DNA from: SZUA-22 sp963751695
GTDB taxonomy: Bacteria; Bacteroidota; Ignavibacteria; Ignavibacteriales; Melioribacteraceae
Length of the DNA stretch: 64,000 bases
Assembly: GCA_963751695.1 (NCBI GenBank)
Contig: CAVVVP010000002.1
Location: 372,001-436,000, forward strand
Direction of reading: 5' to 3'
Under the pieces are notes generated by a model that saw only the letters and a list, made by a program, of their open reading frames with translations, was not told the origin of the DNA and did not search any database. Position 1 is the first letter of the stretch, and every line of letters starts with the position of its first letter. The translations under genes were made by a program, and so were the position numbers. Positions 10,124 through 20,717 of this stretch are shown here, piece after piece.

Positions 10124-11005
10124 TCAATGATTCCACAATTCTCTATCTAAACTTCGGTACTGAATTGCTTCGCTTATATGATTTGGAAGAATATTTTCAG
10201 AATTTTCTATATCTGCAATTGTTCTACTCACTTTTAAGATTCTATCATATGCTCTCGCAGAAAGGCCTAATTTCGTCATTGCCATTTTCAGTAATTCTGA
10301 ACTTTCCAAATCTAATTGACAGAATTGCCGAATTTCATTAGTTCCCATATCAGCATTATTATGAATATGAGGTAAGTCTTTATATCTATAAATTTGTGTG
10401 TTTCTAGCTTTAATAACTCGGTTTCGAATAATTTCAGAACTTTCTCCTCTCGCTTCAGATGAAAGATCTTTATACTTTACTGCCGGAACTTCAATATGAA
10501 TATCTATTCTATCTAACATTGGTCCAGAGATCTTTGACATATATTTTTGGATCATTCCAGAATTGCAAGTGCACTCTTTAGTAGGGTCTGTATAATAGCC
10601 ACATGGGCAAGGATTCATTGCTGCAACCAACATAAAATTAGCTGGAAATTCTAATGACATTTTCGATCGGCTTATCGTAACTTTAAAATCTTCCATCGGT
10701 TGACGCATAACTTCCAGTACATTTTTTTTGAACTCTGGAAATTCATCTAGGAAGAGTACTCCATGATGCGAGAAGGAAACTTCGCCTGGTCGTGGAAATG
10801 AACCTCCACCAATTAGGGCTGCATCTGAGACAGTATGATGAGGTGAACGAAATGGTCTTTCAGTTATTAAAGCTAGATCTGATGGCAAAATTCCAGCAAT
10901 TGAATGAATTTTTGTTGTCTCCAATGCTTCCTCAAATGTCAATGGTGGGAGGATTGATGGAAATCTTTTTGCAAGCATCGTTTTCCCAGATCCAGGGGGG
11001 TCCAA
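10124..11005 (-). CDS. comM: ComM/YifB-type Mg-chelatase-like AAA+ ATPase, C-terminal part
   Basis: C-terminal 293 residues of a ComM-type ATPase; in naturally transformable bacteria ComM is a helicase promoting branch migration during recombination. It starts inside the Walker A region ([12 protein letters not shown]), so its apparent TTG start at 11005 is an artefact. It contains Walker B ([11 protein letters not shown]), sensor segments, a four-cysteine stretch ([15 protein letters not shown]) and the C-terminal Mg_chelatase_C region. Reading back across a run of six G at 10995-11000 (one more than the frame needs) joins it to [11 protein letters not shown] and to the N-terminal part at 11158-11664. 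The repaired protein would have about 512 residues, normal for ComM. Confidence 0.88.
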   Translation of the reverse strand: MDPPGSGKTMLAKRFPSILPPLTFEEALETTKIHSIAGILPSDLALITERPFRSPHHTVSDAALIGGGSFPRPGEVSFSHHGVLFLDEFPEFKKNVLEVMRQPMEDFKVTISRSKMSLEFPANFMLVAAMNPCPCGYYTDPTKECTCNSGMIQKYMSKISGPMLDRIDIHIEVPAVKYKDLSSEARGESSEIIRNRVIKARNTQIYRYKDLPHIHNNADMGTNEIRQFCQLDLESSELLKMAMTKLGLSARAYDRILKVSRTIADIENSENILPNHISEAIQYRSLDRELWNH

Positions 11006-11157
11006 TCATAATAAGATTATGACCTCCTGCAGCAGAGATTTCTAAAGCACGCTTGACATTTTCCTGTCCCTTGACATCAGAAAAATCTAAATGATATTTA
11101 TTAACTGCTGAAAACAGATCGTCTTTATTGGTAAAGACTGGATCTAAAGAAATTTCA

Positions 11158-11664
11158 TCATTGAGAAAATGAACGACATTCTTTTAAAGATTCTATCCCA
11201 AAAACTTCAATTCCATCAACTATTGATGCTTCTTTTACAGAGTCTTTTGGAATAATCATTTTCTTTATTCCAAATTTTCTTGCCTCAACTGCAATAGGCA
11301 AGGCACCCTTTATTCTGCGTAGTGATCCATCGAGTGAAAGCTCTCCTAAAAATATTATCTCCCTCAGTTTGTCTTTTGGAATCTTTTCACCAGCAGCTAG
11401 AAGTCCAACAGCGATAGGTAGATCAAAGGAACTTCCTTCTTTTTTAATATCTGCTGGTGCGAGATTAACTGTGATTTTTTTCAGAGGAAATTCAAAGCCA
11501 CTATTTTTAATTGCTGCAGTAACTCGTTCCCTACTCTCTTTTACAGCACTATCTGGAAGGCCGACAATAGTAAAAGATGGAAGTTGTTTTTCGTAGTGAG
11601 TCTCAACTTCTACTTGAACTGCATCAATACCAAATGTAGCGCTAGAATAAACTTTTGAAAACAT
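11158..11664 (-). CDS. comM: ComM/YifB-type ATPase, N-terminal part (ends at a frameshift)
   Basis: N-terminal 168 residues of the gene continued at 10124-11005. It starts [21 protein letters not shown] and includes the ChlI-like domain [18 protein letters not shown] and [22 protein letters not shown]. The frame leaves the family at KECRSFSQ; one base fewer near 11178 gives [15 protein letters not shown], which continues to [22 protein letters not shown] sequence before the second break. Two independent one-base insertions therefore split this gene in three. Either it is a decaying pseudogene or the sequence carries errors; similar breaks elsewhere in the window favour errors. Confidence 0.87.
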   Translation of the reverse strand: MFSKVYSSATFGIDAVQVEVETHYEKQLPSFTIVGLPDSAVKESRERVTAAIKNSGFEFPLKKITVNLAPADIKKEGSSFDLPIAVGLLAAGEKIPKDKLREIIFLGELSLDGSLRRIKGALPIAVEARKFGIKKMIIPKDSVKEASIVDGIEVFGIESLKECRSFSQ

Positions 11665-11753
11665 AGAGATTTAAGAAAAGTTTGTGTTGATGAAAAATAT
11701 AAAATTTATAAATTAAATTGTTAGGAAAGTTTCCCACTAAACAATTTGCGATT

Positions 11754-12686
11754 TCAAATATTATTTGAGCTTAGAACTACTTTGCTGAATTTATTTCCAT
11801 CTAAAAGTTTTTTTGAAATCGATTCAATTTCATCAAGGGTTATTGCATTAATTTCGTCAAGTGATTTCTGTACTAGTTTTACTTTATTAAAATAGAGAAC
11901 TGACTGAGCCATTCTAACCATTCTATTGGTAGTGCTTTCAAGATGCATAAGCAACTGACCTTTAAGGTATTCCTTGGCTCGTATAAATTCTCTTTTTGTA
12001 ATCCCTTTGGTGATTACTTTATCCAGTTCTTTATAAACTAATTCAGTAGCGCTGTTTAATGTGTTATCACCAGTTGAAAAATAAATACCAAATGTAGATA
12101 CATCAGAAAATGAATTTAGAAATGTATTAATCTGATAAGTCATTCCATTTTTTTCCCTTAAAGTGTGGAAAAGTCTAGAACTGCTTCCCTCCCCAAGAAT
12201 ATGTGAGATTAAATTTACTTTAATTCTTTCTTTACTTGAATATCCAGCTGAACTTCTACCTATAATAACATGAGATTGCTGTATTTCTTTCAGGATATTA
12301 ATATCTACAGTTTTCCTTGATCTCGGTTTATTGCTTTTTTTCTCAACAATTCTATTATTAGACTTGAAAGATCCTTCAATTAAGGCAACAAGTTGATTGT
12401 GGTCAACTTCCCCCGAAGCAGAAATTACCATTTTATCTGGTGTGTAGTAAGATTGAATATAATTTTTGAAATCTTCATGTTGAAAAGCTCTAATGTTATC
12501 TTCTGTTCCAATTATTGGAAAATGAAGACTATTGCCTCTGTAGAGATTTGATTCAAACTTATCGAATATCAGTTCTTCGGGTGAATCTTCAATATCGTAC
12601 AACTCATCAACAATAACTCCAGATTCTTTAGAAATCTCAGAATTGTTTAAACACTGAGTTTTGCAACATATCAGAAATAACATCAA
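11754..12686 (-). CDS. M16-family zinc peptidase, C-terminal part (after a frameshift)
   Basis: C-terminal portion of a processing-peptidase-like M16 protein. The true continuation begins about 12650 with NNSEISKESGVIVDELYDIED; the first dozen residues after the nominal start at 12686 are the wrong frame. Family features: EELIFDKFESNLYRGNSLHFPIIG, DKMVISASGEVDH, and the second M16 domain with LGEGSSSRLFHTLREKNGMTY, the usual arginine/tyrosine substrate-binding region. It pairs with the piece at 12637-12996. Removing one base from the T-run at 12646-12648 gives one protein of about 413 residues, normal for the family. Confidence 0.88.
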   Translation of the reverse strand: MMLFLICCKTQCLNNSEISKESGVIVDELYDIEDSPEELIFDKFESNLYRGNSLHFPIIGTEDNIRAFQHEDFKNYIQSYYTPDKMVISASGEVDHNQLVALIEGSFKSNNRIVEKKSNKPRSRKTVDINILKEIQQSHVIIGRSSAGYSSKERIKVNLISHILGEGSSSRLFHTLREKNGMTYQINTFLNSFSDVSTFGIYFSTGDNTLNSATELVYKELDKVITKGITKREFIRAKEYLKGQLLMHLESTTNRMVRMAQSVLYFNKVKLVQKSLDEINAITLDEIESISKKLLDGNKFSKVVLSSNNI

Positions 12687-12996
12687 ATACTTTCGGCAAA
12701 TGCTGACCTAAACCTCTTCCATAATAGCATGTGTGCTCTTTTGATGTAAAAGCGTTTAAGTAGCCACCAAGTGATTCCACTTCATCTGCAATTCTTCTAG
12801 ATGTACGTTTTTGTGTCCCTTTAAAAAGCATATGTTCTGTGAAATGACTAATTCCATTATTCTCTGAGGTTTCGTTTCTAGAACCAGTATTTATCCAAAA
12901 TCCCAAAGAAAAAGAATTGACATGAGGTAGGGACTCCGAAATAACTCGCAGACCACTAGTAAGTTCTGTGTATTTATAGTTTTCTTGAATCATCAT
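12637..12996 (-). CDS. M16-family zinc peptidase, N-terminal part (ends at a frameshift)
   Basis: N-terminal 119 residues of the M16 peptidase continued at 11754-12686. It holds the inverted zinc motif HFTEH (HxxEH) near residue 51 with the preceding GSRNETSENNGISHF, and FKGTQKRTSRRIADEVESLGG after it. No signal peptide is seen, so it is probably cytoplasmic. The frame breaks after MLQNSVF. The roughly 180 bp upstream (12997-13180) is AT-rich and holds no gene that I can see. Confidence 0.88.
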   Translation of the reverse strand: MMIQENYKYTELTSGLRVISESLPHVNSFSLGFWINTGSRNETSENNGISHFTEHMLFKGTQKRTSRRIADEVESLGGYLNAFTSKEHTCYYGRGLGQHLPKVFDVISDMLQNSVFKQF

Positions 12997-13180
12997 CTAT
13001 CGTTAAAAGTGAGGTGCAAATATATGGAATTTGATAAGGATAAGTAAAGGTCCAGGAAAATGTTGTGAGTAACTAGTTATCAATCACGTTACAAATGACT
13101 AAGAGTTATAATATGAAATCTTAAAGACTAACTAATTTATTAAATTTTTAATCTTAGACGGCCAAGTAATAATATTATTC

Positions 13181-14392
13181 TCAACTCTCAAATTTATCTA
13201 TATACTCTCCAAAAAACTGACCAATATTATTATATGCCTTCTCAAGTACGTCATCTTGCGGGAGGAAGACAGCTCGGAAATGCTTTGTTCCTGGTTTCTG
13301 GCCAAATCCACTTCCTGGAACAACCACAACTCCAGTAGCTTTTATCAATTCTGAAACAAAATGGCTATCTTCACCCTTAATATCTATTTTCGGGAACGCA
13401 TAAAAAGAACCTTCTGGTTTTACACAAGAAATTCCAGGAACAGCATTTAGCATGTTAACTGTCATATCTCTTCTTCTAGTTAATTTTTCAAGAGCGAGAG
13501 TTAAGTGAGATTGATCTCCTTCAAGCGCTGGAGGGATTCCATACTGCTCTGGATGATTTGCTGATAATCTTGCGCGAAGCATTTTATTTATAGCTTCGAT
13601 ATAGTCGGAAAGAATTTCTTTCTGTCCACTTACAACACCCCATCCAATTCTAAAACCTGGAACCATATAATTTTTAGATAATCCACCAAATGTTATAACA
13701 GATGCATCAGAATTAATAGAAGCTATTGAAACTAGCTTATTATCATCAAATAAAAGTTTGTCGTAAATCTCATCAGCAAAAATCACTAGATCGTTTTCAA
13801 CTGCCAAATCAACTAGTTGTTTTAAAGTATCATAATTTGCAATTGATCCAGTAGGATTATTTGGATTTATTATAATAATTGCTTTTGTCTTATCATTAAT
13901 TTTACTTTTTATATCATCAATATCTGGCTGCCATCCGTTTTCCTCATCAAGATAATATGGATTTTCCATCATCTGAAGTTTACTAGCCACTGCTGTATAT
14001 AGTGGATACCCAGGCGTTGGTGTTAAAACGTTTTCACCCTCATTAACCAATGCAGTCAAGGCTAATTCAATTGCTTCACTTGCCCCAGTAGTAACAAAAA
14101 TATCATGAATATTCTTAATCCCCTTTCTCTCTGCTTCTCTTTCAATTGCATCAACTGCTGGTTTAATTCCAGACGAAGGAGAGTAGCCATTTTTATTTTT
14201 TAGCATTGCTTCATAGGTTGCCTCGATCATATGTTTAGGGGGTTCAAAATCATAAAGATTTGGGTCGCCAATATTGAGATACAACATTTCTTTGCCAGAT
14301 TTTGCAACCTCATTCGCGAGCACAATAATATCTCGAACTGCATATGTAATATTTTCAGTCCTAACTGCTGGTGTAATTTTAATATTTGGCAT
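13181..14392 (-). CDS. PLP-dependent aminotransferase, AlaA/aspartate aminotransferase type
   Basis: Class I/II aminotransferase of 403 residues, most like alanine-synthesising AlaA-type enzymes (pyruvate + glutamate). The PLP lysine is K240 in GGLSKNY, with NPNNPTG at about 176-182 and ADEIYDKLLFDD after it. The carboxylate-binding arginine region FRAVFLP is near the end. The fold-type I start (NIGDPNLYDFEPP) fits this subfamily rather than histidinol-phosphate aminotransferases. It is divergent from the outer-membrane protein gene at 14517. Substrate assignment is from family resemblance only. Confidence 0.85.
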   Translation of the reverse strand: MPNIKITPAVRTENITYAVRDIIVLANEVAKSGKEMLYLNIGDPNLYDFEPPKHMIEATYEAMLKNKNGYSPSSGIKPAVDAIEREAERKGIKNIHDIFVTTGASEAIELALTALVNEGENVLTPTPGYPLYTAVASKLQMMENPYYLDEENGWQPDIDDIKSKINDKTKAIIIINPNNPTGSIANYDTLKQLVDLAVENDLVIFADEIYDKLLFDDNKLVSIASINSDASVITFGGLSKNYMVPGFRIGWGVVSGQKEILSDYIEAINKMLRARLSANHPEQYGIPPALEGDQSHLTLALEKLTRRRDMTVNMLNAVPGISCVKPEGSFYAFPKIDIKGEDSHFVSELIKATGVVVVPGSGFGQKPGTKHFRAVFLPQDDVLEKAYNNIGQFFGEYIDKFES

Positions 14393-14516
14393 TTTATCTC
14401 CGTTTTGTCTAATTTCTAATGATTAAAATTACTCTAATTAACTCTGATTATCAATTGGATAGAAAGAGGTTATTAATATTTTACACATTAGCAAAATAAA
14501 ATTTGAAGGATAAAAA

Positions 14517-15092
14517 TTGAAAAAAATCAAAACCTTAATAGTTTTTATTATCATTATAAATAGCCTTACAATTGCTCAATCACCTTTTAGAATTGGTGCA
14601 GGATTCAATATAATTTTTCCAACTGGGGACTTTGCAGACTTGGCTAAAACTGGAACTGGTGGATCACTATTAATTGATTATACATTCACTCCAAAGTTTG
14701 CAATTTCACTTTCGAGCTCTTTTAGCTCGTTAAAGAGTAAAATACCTCAAATTGGTGCTGAAAGTAGCGTGGTTGAATTTTACATCAAATCATTCGACGT
14801 ACGTCTTGGAGGAAGGTATTATTTTGATCCTTCATTCTTTGGATTAGCTGAAGCAGGAGTTAAGTACTTGCAATTGCACGCAGATATTTACAATGCCACT
14901 TCTAATTCTAATGAAAAGGCCTCAACAGACTACGAGCCTTACTTCGCGGCGACAGGCGGATTGGGGTATAAATACAACTTGGCTGAAGGAAAATCAGATT
15001 TTGAATTAACGGGCTTATATCAATTTGTGAGTGGTGATGTAATCAACTTTCCAAATTTCATCCTTAGAGCAAGTATAATGATCTATTTATAA
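14517..15092 (+). CDS. Small outer-membrane beta-barrel-like protein
   Basis: 191 residues with a signal peptide (KTLIVFIIIINSLTIAQ, cleavage about residue 21) and a mature part rich in alternating aromatic/polar strands: FRIGAGFNIIFPTGDFADLAKTG, FDVRLGGRYYFDPSFFGLAEAGV, and a terminal strand FPNFILRASIMIYL ending in hydrophobic residues, as in OmpA/OmpW-type 8-strand barrels. The start is TTG at 14517 with AGGAT upstream. It ends 12 bp before the convergent gene at 15105. No specific function can be given. Confidence 0.7.
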   Translation: MKKIKTLIVFIIIINSLTIAQSPFRIGAGFNIIFPTGDFADLAKTGTGGSLLIDYTFTPKFAISLSSSFSSLKSKIPQIGAESSVVEFYIKSFDVRLGGRYYFDPSFFGLAEAGVKYLQLHADIYNATSNSNEKASTDYEPYFAATGGLGYKYNLAEGKSDFELTGLYQFVSGDVINFPNFILRASIMIYL

Positions 15093-15104
15093 TACATTTC
15101 AGCT

Positions 15105-18092
15105 CTAATTGGGTTTTATTATTAATCCTTTGTTCTGGTGCCCGTTAATCTTTATTGTTACAGGTTTTTTCAATCTGATGTGTGAAGTATGCTCTTTCTT
15201 TTCTTTTAGTCGGTGTTCGTCTAACCATTTCCAATCAATGAAACCTTTACTAGTGTGTTCATTAACAGTGAAATATCCTACTTTAAATGATGTAAGATTT
15301 TGGAAAAAATGAGATCCTTGAGAAGGTTCGACATCAAAGTCGAGAAAGTTACTTTCGATTATAGCTTTTGCTCCAGAGATCTGATCCCAAGTTACTGGAA
15401 TTCCAAGCCATGGATCGAATGAACCCCATCGCCCTACTCCAATTAAAATATATGGGCGATTTTCTTTGAGCAACTTTGCGTTAAAGTAGGCAACCTCACT
15501 TGCTGTTTCGATACTCTTTGATCTATTGTATTTTTCAGCATCAACAAAAACAATATCTTTTATTTCAGTGTTTATCCCATGACCTAAAACAAAGTCAGAA
15601 CGACACAGAAGTTCACTGTCGTCATAACCATCAATATCTAACTCTTCTAATTCAGTGTTAATAACAAGAGGTCTCATTTGCAAAATGCCAAATTCAGGAA
15701 AAACTCCTTTTGGTACAGTAAGATTAACTGCAAATTCAATTTCGATTGGAGCGCTCATCCCCCATCTACCCATATCTAAAAGAATTTCAATGATTTCTGG
15801 AAGAGGGAATGATTTGAATTTGAGCATTGGATTTAAAGTAAAAATTTTCAATCCATTTCTAGAAGTACCATCGTAAATTGTATGATTCTGATATGAATAA
15901 GTTGAAGCAGTATGGGCAAGGGTTCCTTCTTTTTCAGCATCATGAACCACATAAGATTTAAGTAATTCATCTTCCATTAAAACTGTTTTATCTCCGCTAC
16001 TATTCATGTCGAGAGCAAAATATTTTCTTTGACTATAGTTCAAAGTTTCATCCACAGAACTATGTTGGAGTCTATTTAGTGGATACTTTGGACAAAATCT
16101 TACAGTCGCACCACCTTCAACAATTGTTTTTCCTAATCCAAATGCTGCTGAGACAATTCCATCTTCTGATGTCAATGGTGGAGTTGGGTAAAAATTATAC
16201 GACTTTGCCATCCCAGAGATCTCAGGGTAAAATTTATTATTATGTGTTGAACCCACCATTTTCTGAATAATTACTGCCATTTTCTCTTCTTCAAGACGAT
16301 ACGATGTAACATTAATGTAGAGTTTTGATTTTTGGAAATACGTAGAAGCGTAGACCTGTTTAATTGAATTGATCAATTGCTCGAGTCTAATATCAATAAT
16401 ATCATGATTGTTAGGAAGCATAAGGGTATCATAAACTCCAGCAAAAGGTTGACCTTGTGAATCCTCTAAAAGACTCGATGATCTGACAGCAAGCGGTGTA
16501 CTAACAATTTCTAAAAACCTTCTAAGATTTCTTGAAGCACGATGAGGAAATTTTGGAGTGCTTAAAAATCTTTTTCTGATCTCATCATCATTATCACATT
16601 TAAGAGCAAAATTCGTAAGATCATTCTCTTCCATAAATTGGTCGAAAATGCTTGTTGCAACTACAATGGTAGTGGGCACCCAGATATTAACATTTTTAAA
16701 GCGTCGATATATGTTAAATTTGCTGAGAAGGTTATTGAAAAATCCTAAACCCCTTGCCTTACCACCAATTGATCCCCCACCGATTCTGGCAAAGAAACTT
16801 AGTTTGTCGAAAGTAACTGGATCAAAATCTGATATTACACCTTGTTGCCTTTCTTTGGTGTAACTTCTTACAGCATCAATTAAATCTTCCCTCAAAGCTT
16901 CAAGTGAACGATAATGGTCCACTTTACGAGGACGAAGTTGATAAGCGAGCCAGAACTCGCCCCTTGCTTTTAGCCAATTTGAAAAATGATTTCTAGATGA
17001 ATGATAAGCAATGCTTTCTTCAGGAACTTCTGCCAACTGCATCCCGAGTTCAATAAGATTTGCTGCTCTTCCAACTTCCTCTCCATCGTGTTGTCTGAAA
17101 ATGAAATCACCAAAACTGAATTGTTCGTTCATAAATTTTCGAAGGTCTTCAAGCAGTGTGCTGGAACTCTTTAATAAAAAAGAAGCTCCTAGTTCATGTG
17201 CATATTCTTCATTTTTTTGATTGTTAGATTGTAACAGTATTGGGAGGTCAGAATACTCATCTTTTACTTTCTTAGTAAATAGCAGTCCAGCTCTTTTATT
17301 TTGTTTGTCTCCTTTAATAAAATCAACATCAGATATAATTCCAAGTATGTATTTTTGATATTTCTTGTAATATACCCATGCTTCTTCGTAAGTAGAGCAT
17401 AAAATAATCTTTGGGCGAGCTCTCATTTTCATAAAGCGATCATACAGATTAACTCCCTCTGCCATTAGTCTGTTTGCTTGCTTTACAACCTCAGTGTAAA
17501 CTATTGGTAAATATGAAGAATAGAATCTGATACTGTCCTCAATTAGAATAATAACTTGTACTCCAACTTTATTTGTATCATTTTCTATATTGTTTCTATC
17601 CTCAAAGTACTTGATTATTCCAAAAATTATTCTAAAATCACCCTGCCACATAAAAATTTTATCAAAGATTTTTGAACTAGTGGATTTAATGATTTCTGAC
17701 ATTTCATCGTTATCGTAACCAAGGAGAACAACTGGAATATCAAGGTCTTCACTTTTGATGTTTTCAGCTAATTGAACTGCTGACATATCATCCACATGGA
17801 GTGTTGTTATTATAAGATTAAATCTTCCTTTAGTTTTAGCAAGCTTAACGGCTTCTTCTCCACTAGAGACATGAACTAATTCAGGACTGTTGCTCAGATT
17901 CAAACCTTGGTATTCTCTTCTTATCAGTTCATACAGTCTTCCATCTTCTTCAAACAGATAAAAATCGTACATGCTTGAGACAAGAATTACATCCCGAATT
18001 CTGAAAGACATTAAATTGTGGAAGTCCTGAAATTGAGCGTGCTTACTTTCAATAAGATACTTTTTATCAAATTTTATTTGCTGAGAGGTCAT
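15105..18092 (-). CDS. Receiver-domain / PEP-pyruvate-binding (PPDK_N) fusion protein
   Basis: A 995-residue cytoplasmic protein. Residues ~33-165 look like a degenerate receiver fold without an obvious phospho-acceptor Asp. Residues ~178-325 look like a complete receiver: acidic pair E185/D186, Asp255/257 in IISDVDF, and Lys308 in FLLKSS. From ~435 there is a PEP-synthase-type ATP-grasp domain (GGGSIGGKARGLGFF, LAVRSSSLLEDSQGQPFAGVYDT, FGLGKTIVEGGATVRF). The swivelling phosphohistidine domain and the C-terminal PEP/pyruvate barrel of true PpsA/PPDK are absent; the end instead has ILIGVGRWGSFDPWLGIPVTW. It may be a phosphorylation-controlled ATP-grasp enzyme of unknown substrate. It lies downstream of gdhA, separated by that gene's terminator. 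Confidence 0.8.
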   Translation of the reverse strand: MTSQQIKFDKKYLIESKHAQFQDFHNLMSFRIRDVILVSSMYDFYLFEEDGRLYELIRREYQGLNLSNSPELVHVSSGEEAVKLAKTKGRFNLIITTLHVDDMSAVQLAENIKSEDLDIPVVLLGYDNDEMSEIIKSTSSKIFDKIFMWQGDFRIIFGIIKYFEDRNNIENDTNKVGVQVIILIEDSIRFYSSYLPIVYTEVVKQANRLMAEGVNLYDRFMKMRARPKIILCSTYEEAWVYYKKYQKYILGIISDVDFIKGDKQNKRAGLLFTKKVKDEYSDLPILLQSNNQKNEEYAHELGASFLLKSSSTLLEDLRKFMNEQFSFGDFIFRQHDGEEVGRAANLIELGMQLAEVPEESIAYHSSRNHFSNWLKARGEFWLAYQLRPRKVDHYRSLEALREDLIDAVRSYTKERQQGVISDFDPVTFDKLSFFARIGGGSIGGKARGLGFFNNLLSKFNIYRRFKNVNIWVPTTIVVATSIFDQFMEENDLTNFALKCDNDDEIRKRFLSTPKFPHRASRNLRRFLEIVSTPLAVRSSSLLEDSQGQPFAGVYDTLMLPNNHDIIDIRLEQLINSIKQVYASTYFQKSKLYINVTSYRLEEEKMAVIIQKMVGSTHNNKFYPEISGMAKSYNFYPTPPLTSEDGIVSAAFGLGKTIVEGGATVRFCPKYPLNRLQHSSVDETLNYSQRKYFALDMNSSGDKTVLMEDELLKSYVVHDAEKEGTLAHTASTYSYQNHTIYDGTSRNGLKIFTLNPMLKFKSFPLPEIIEILLDMGRWGMSAPIEIEFAVNLTVPKGVFPEFGILQMRPLVINTELEELDIDGYDDSELLCRSDFVLGHGINTEIKDIVFVDAEKYNRSKSIETASEVAYFNAKLLKENRPYILIGVGRWGSFDPWLGIPVTWDQISGAKAIIESNFLDFDVEPSQGSHFFQNLTSFKVGYFTVNEHTSKGFIDWKWLDEHRLKEKKEHTSHIRLKKPVTIKINGHQNKGLIIKPN

Positions 18093-18146
18093 TAGGAAAA
18101 TTTAATATGTGGATATTTCTGAATAATCATAATTCAAAATAATAAA

Positions 18147-18168
18147 AAAGGCGCATTTCTGCGCCTTT
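18147..18168 (-). terminator. Rho-independent terminator of gdhA
   Basis: Perfect hairpin with stem AAAGGCGCA/TGCGCCTTT and a 4-base loop, followed on the minus strand by TTTATTATTTTG. It lies 25 bp after the gdhA stop and separates it from the receiver/PPDK_N gene. Confidence 0.88.
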
Positions 18169-18192
18169 CAATAATGATAATTTGGGAATCTA

Positions 18193-19593
<1,401 letters not shown>

Positions 19594-19830
19594 TTATTTA
19601 GTGATTTAGTATTTGATGCTAACTTTGGATGAGTTAAAAATTCTGTTTTTGCTTTTAACTGAGGTGTGTAGAAAAACCAAAATCTTATGTTAAAAAGAGT
19701 GCTATCCAAAAATATATCCGGTACAATAAATTCTTTTTACTAATGAAACTTATATCCTTTAAAAAATCTAGGCAAGGGAAAAATGAAAAGTTCAAAAATA
19801 ATTTTTTGATAGTATTAAGATGAAAAATTT

Positions 19831-20658
19831 CTACGCAGTTTTTTTTGTGGCAGGTTTTACCATTAGTAATTTAACATGATTTTTTCCATGTTTTTCAATC
19901 TCAAGATGCTTCTCTGTGTTCCACCACTCACCTGGAATGCTAAGGTTGTATTCTTCTTTTTTTGCTTTCTTCTTTTTTAATGGTATCGTAAAAACAACGT
20001 CAAGGTGAGTAGCGTTTGATCCAAAGGCATTTTGCATAAACGGAAATTTACTTGATGAGAAAATAGAATCTGCATTATTTGCAGTTAGAACAACTGGAAG
20101 TGTATAAAGAAGAATTTTTATGTCATATTTTACAGACTGCATTTCATCATAAACTTTTTCTAGAGCAATCAAATTTCTAGCACCTTCTTCCCTTTTACAA
20201 AATATTTGCCAGAGGCCGGTGACACCAGGTTTAGCATTAAATTTTTCACGTAAATTGTAAAACTTCCAATCTTTTTTGTATAGGAGTTTTAGGTCATAGA
20301 TCATGAAGGGTCGAGGGCCAACAAAACTCATATCACCTTTTAATATATTAAAAATCTGAGGAAGTTCATCCAAACCTGTCCTTCGAAGCCAACCAGAAAA
20401 TTTTGTTACATCGTTTTTATACTGAGGTTTAAAAAAAACATTATTAAATGCAGGAAGTTTTTGTTTATGATTTCCTTTTATCGTACGAAGTTTGATAATC
20501 TTGAAACGATATTTGTCTAATGTTATACCTCTTTCTTGCATAAAAAATGGGAATTGTCTGGTTTCAAACAGAAGAATTATCGAGATAATTAATATTACTG
20601 GCAGAATAAAAGGTAATAAAAAAAGGGCAAGCGTTATATCAAAAAATCTCTTGTTCAA
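19831..20658 (-). CDS. Bacterial sugar transferase (undecaprenyl-phosphate glycosyl-1-phosphate transferase type)
   Basis: Membrane enzyme that starts a polysaccharide repeat unit by moving a sugar-1-phosphate to undecaprenyl phosphate. It has 275 residues: an N-terminal transmembrane helix (residues 7-30), then the catalytic domain with KIIKLRTI, LRRTGLDELPQIFNILKGDMSFVGPRPF and the KPGVTGLWQI motif. The C-terminal ~70 residues are lysine-rich and not part of the usual domain. It is isolated from other polysaccharide genes. Co-oriented with mlaE (60 bp upstream), so possibly cotranscribed. The specific sugar is unknown. Confidence 0.86.
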   Translation of the reverse strand: MNKRFFDITLALFLLPFILPVILIISIILLFETRQFPFFMQERGITLDKYRFKIIKLRTIKGNHKQKLPAFNNVFFKPQYKNDVTKFSGWLRRTGLDELPQIFNILKGDMSFVGPRPFMIYDLKLLYKKDWKFYNLREKFNAKPGVTGLWQIFCKREEGARNLIALEKVYDEMQSVKYDIKILLYTLPVVLTANNADSIFSSSKFPFMQNAFGSNATHLDVVFTIPLKKKKAKKEEYNLSIPGEWWNTEKHLEIEKHGKNHVKLLMVKPATKKTA

Positions 20659-20717
20659 GTCTCAAATCTGTCAAATTAATCAATTAAAATTCAAAGCGAA
20701 TTATAAGCAACATTTAC

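Noticed and set aside
12997..13180. Gene or RNA between the M16 peptidase and the aminotransferase
   Set aside because: No frame, hairpin or repeat worth reporting was seen in these 184 bp.
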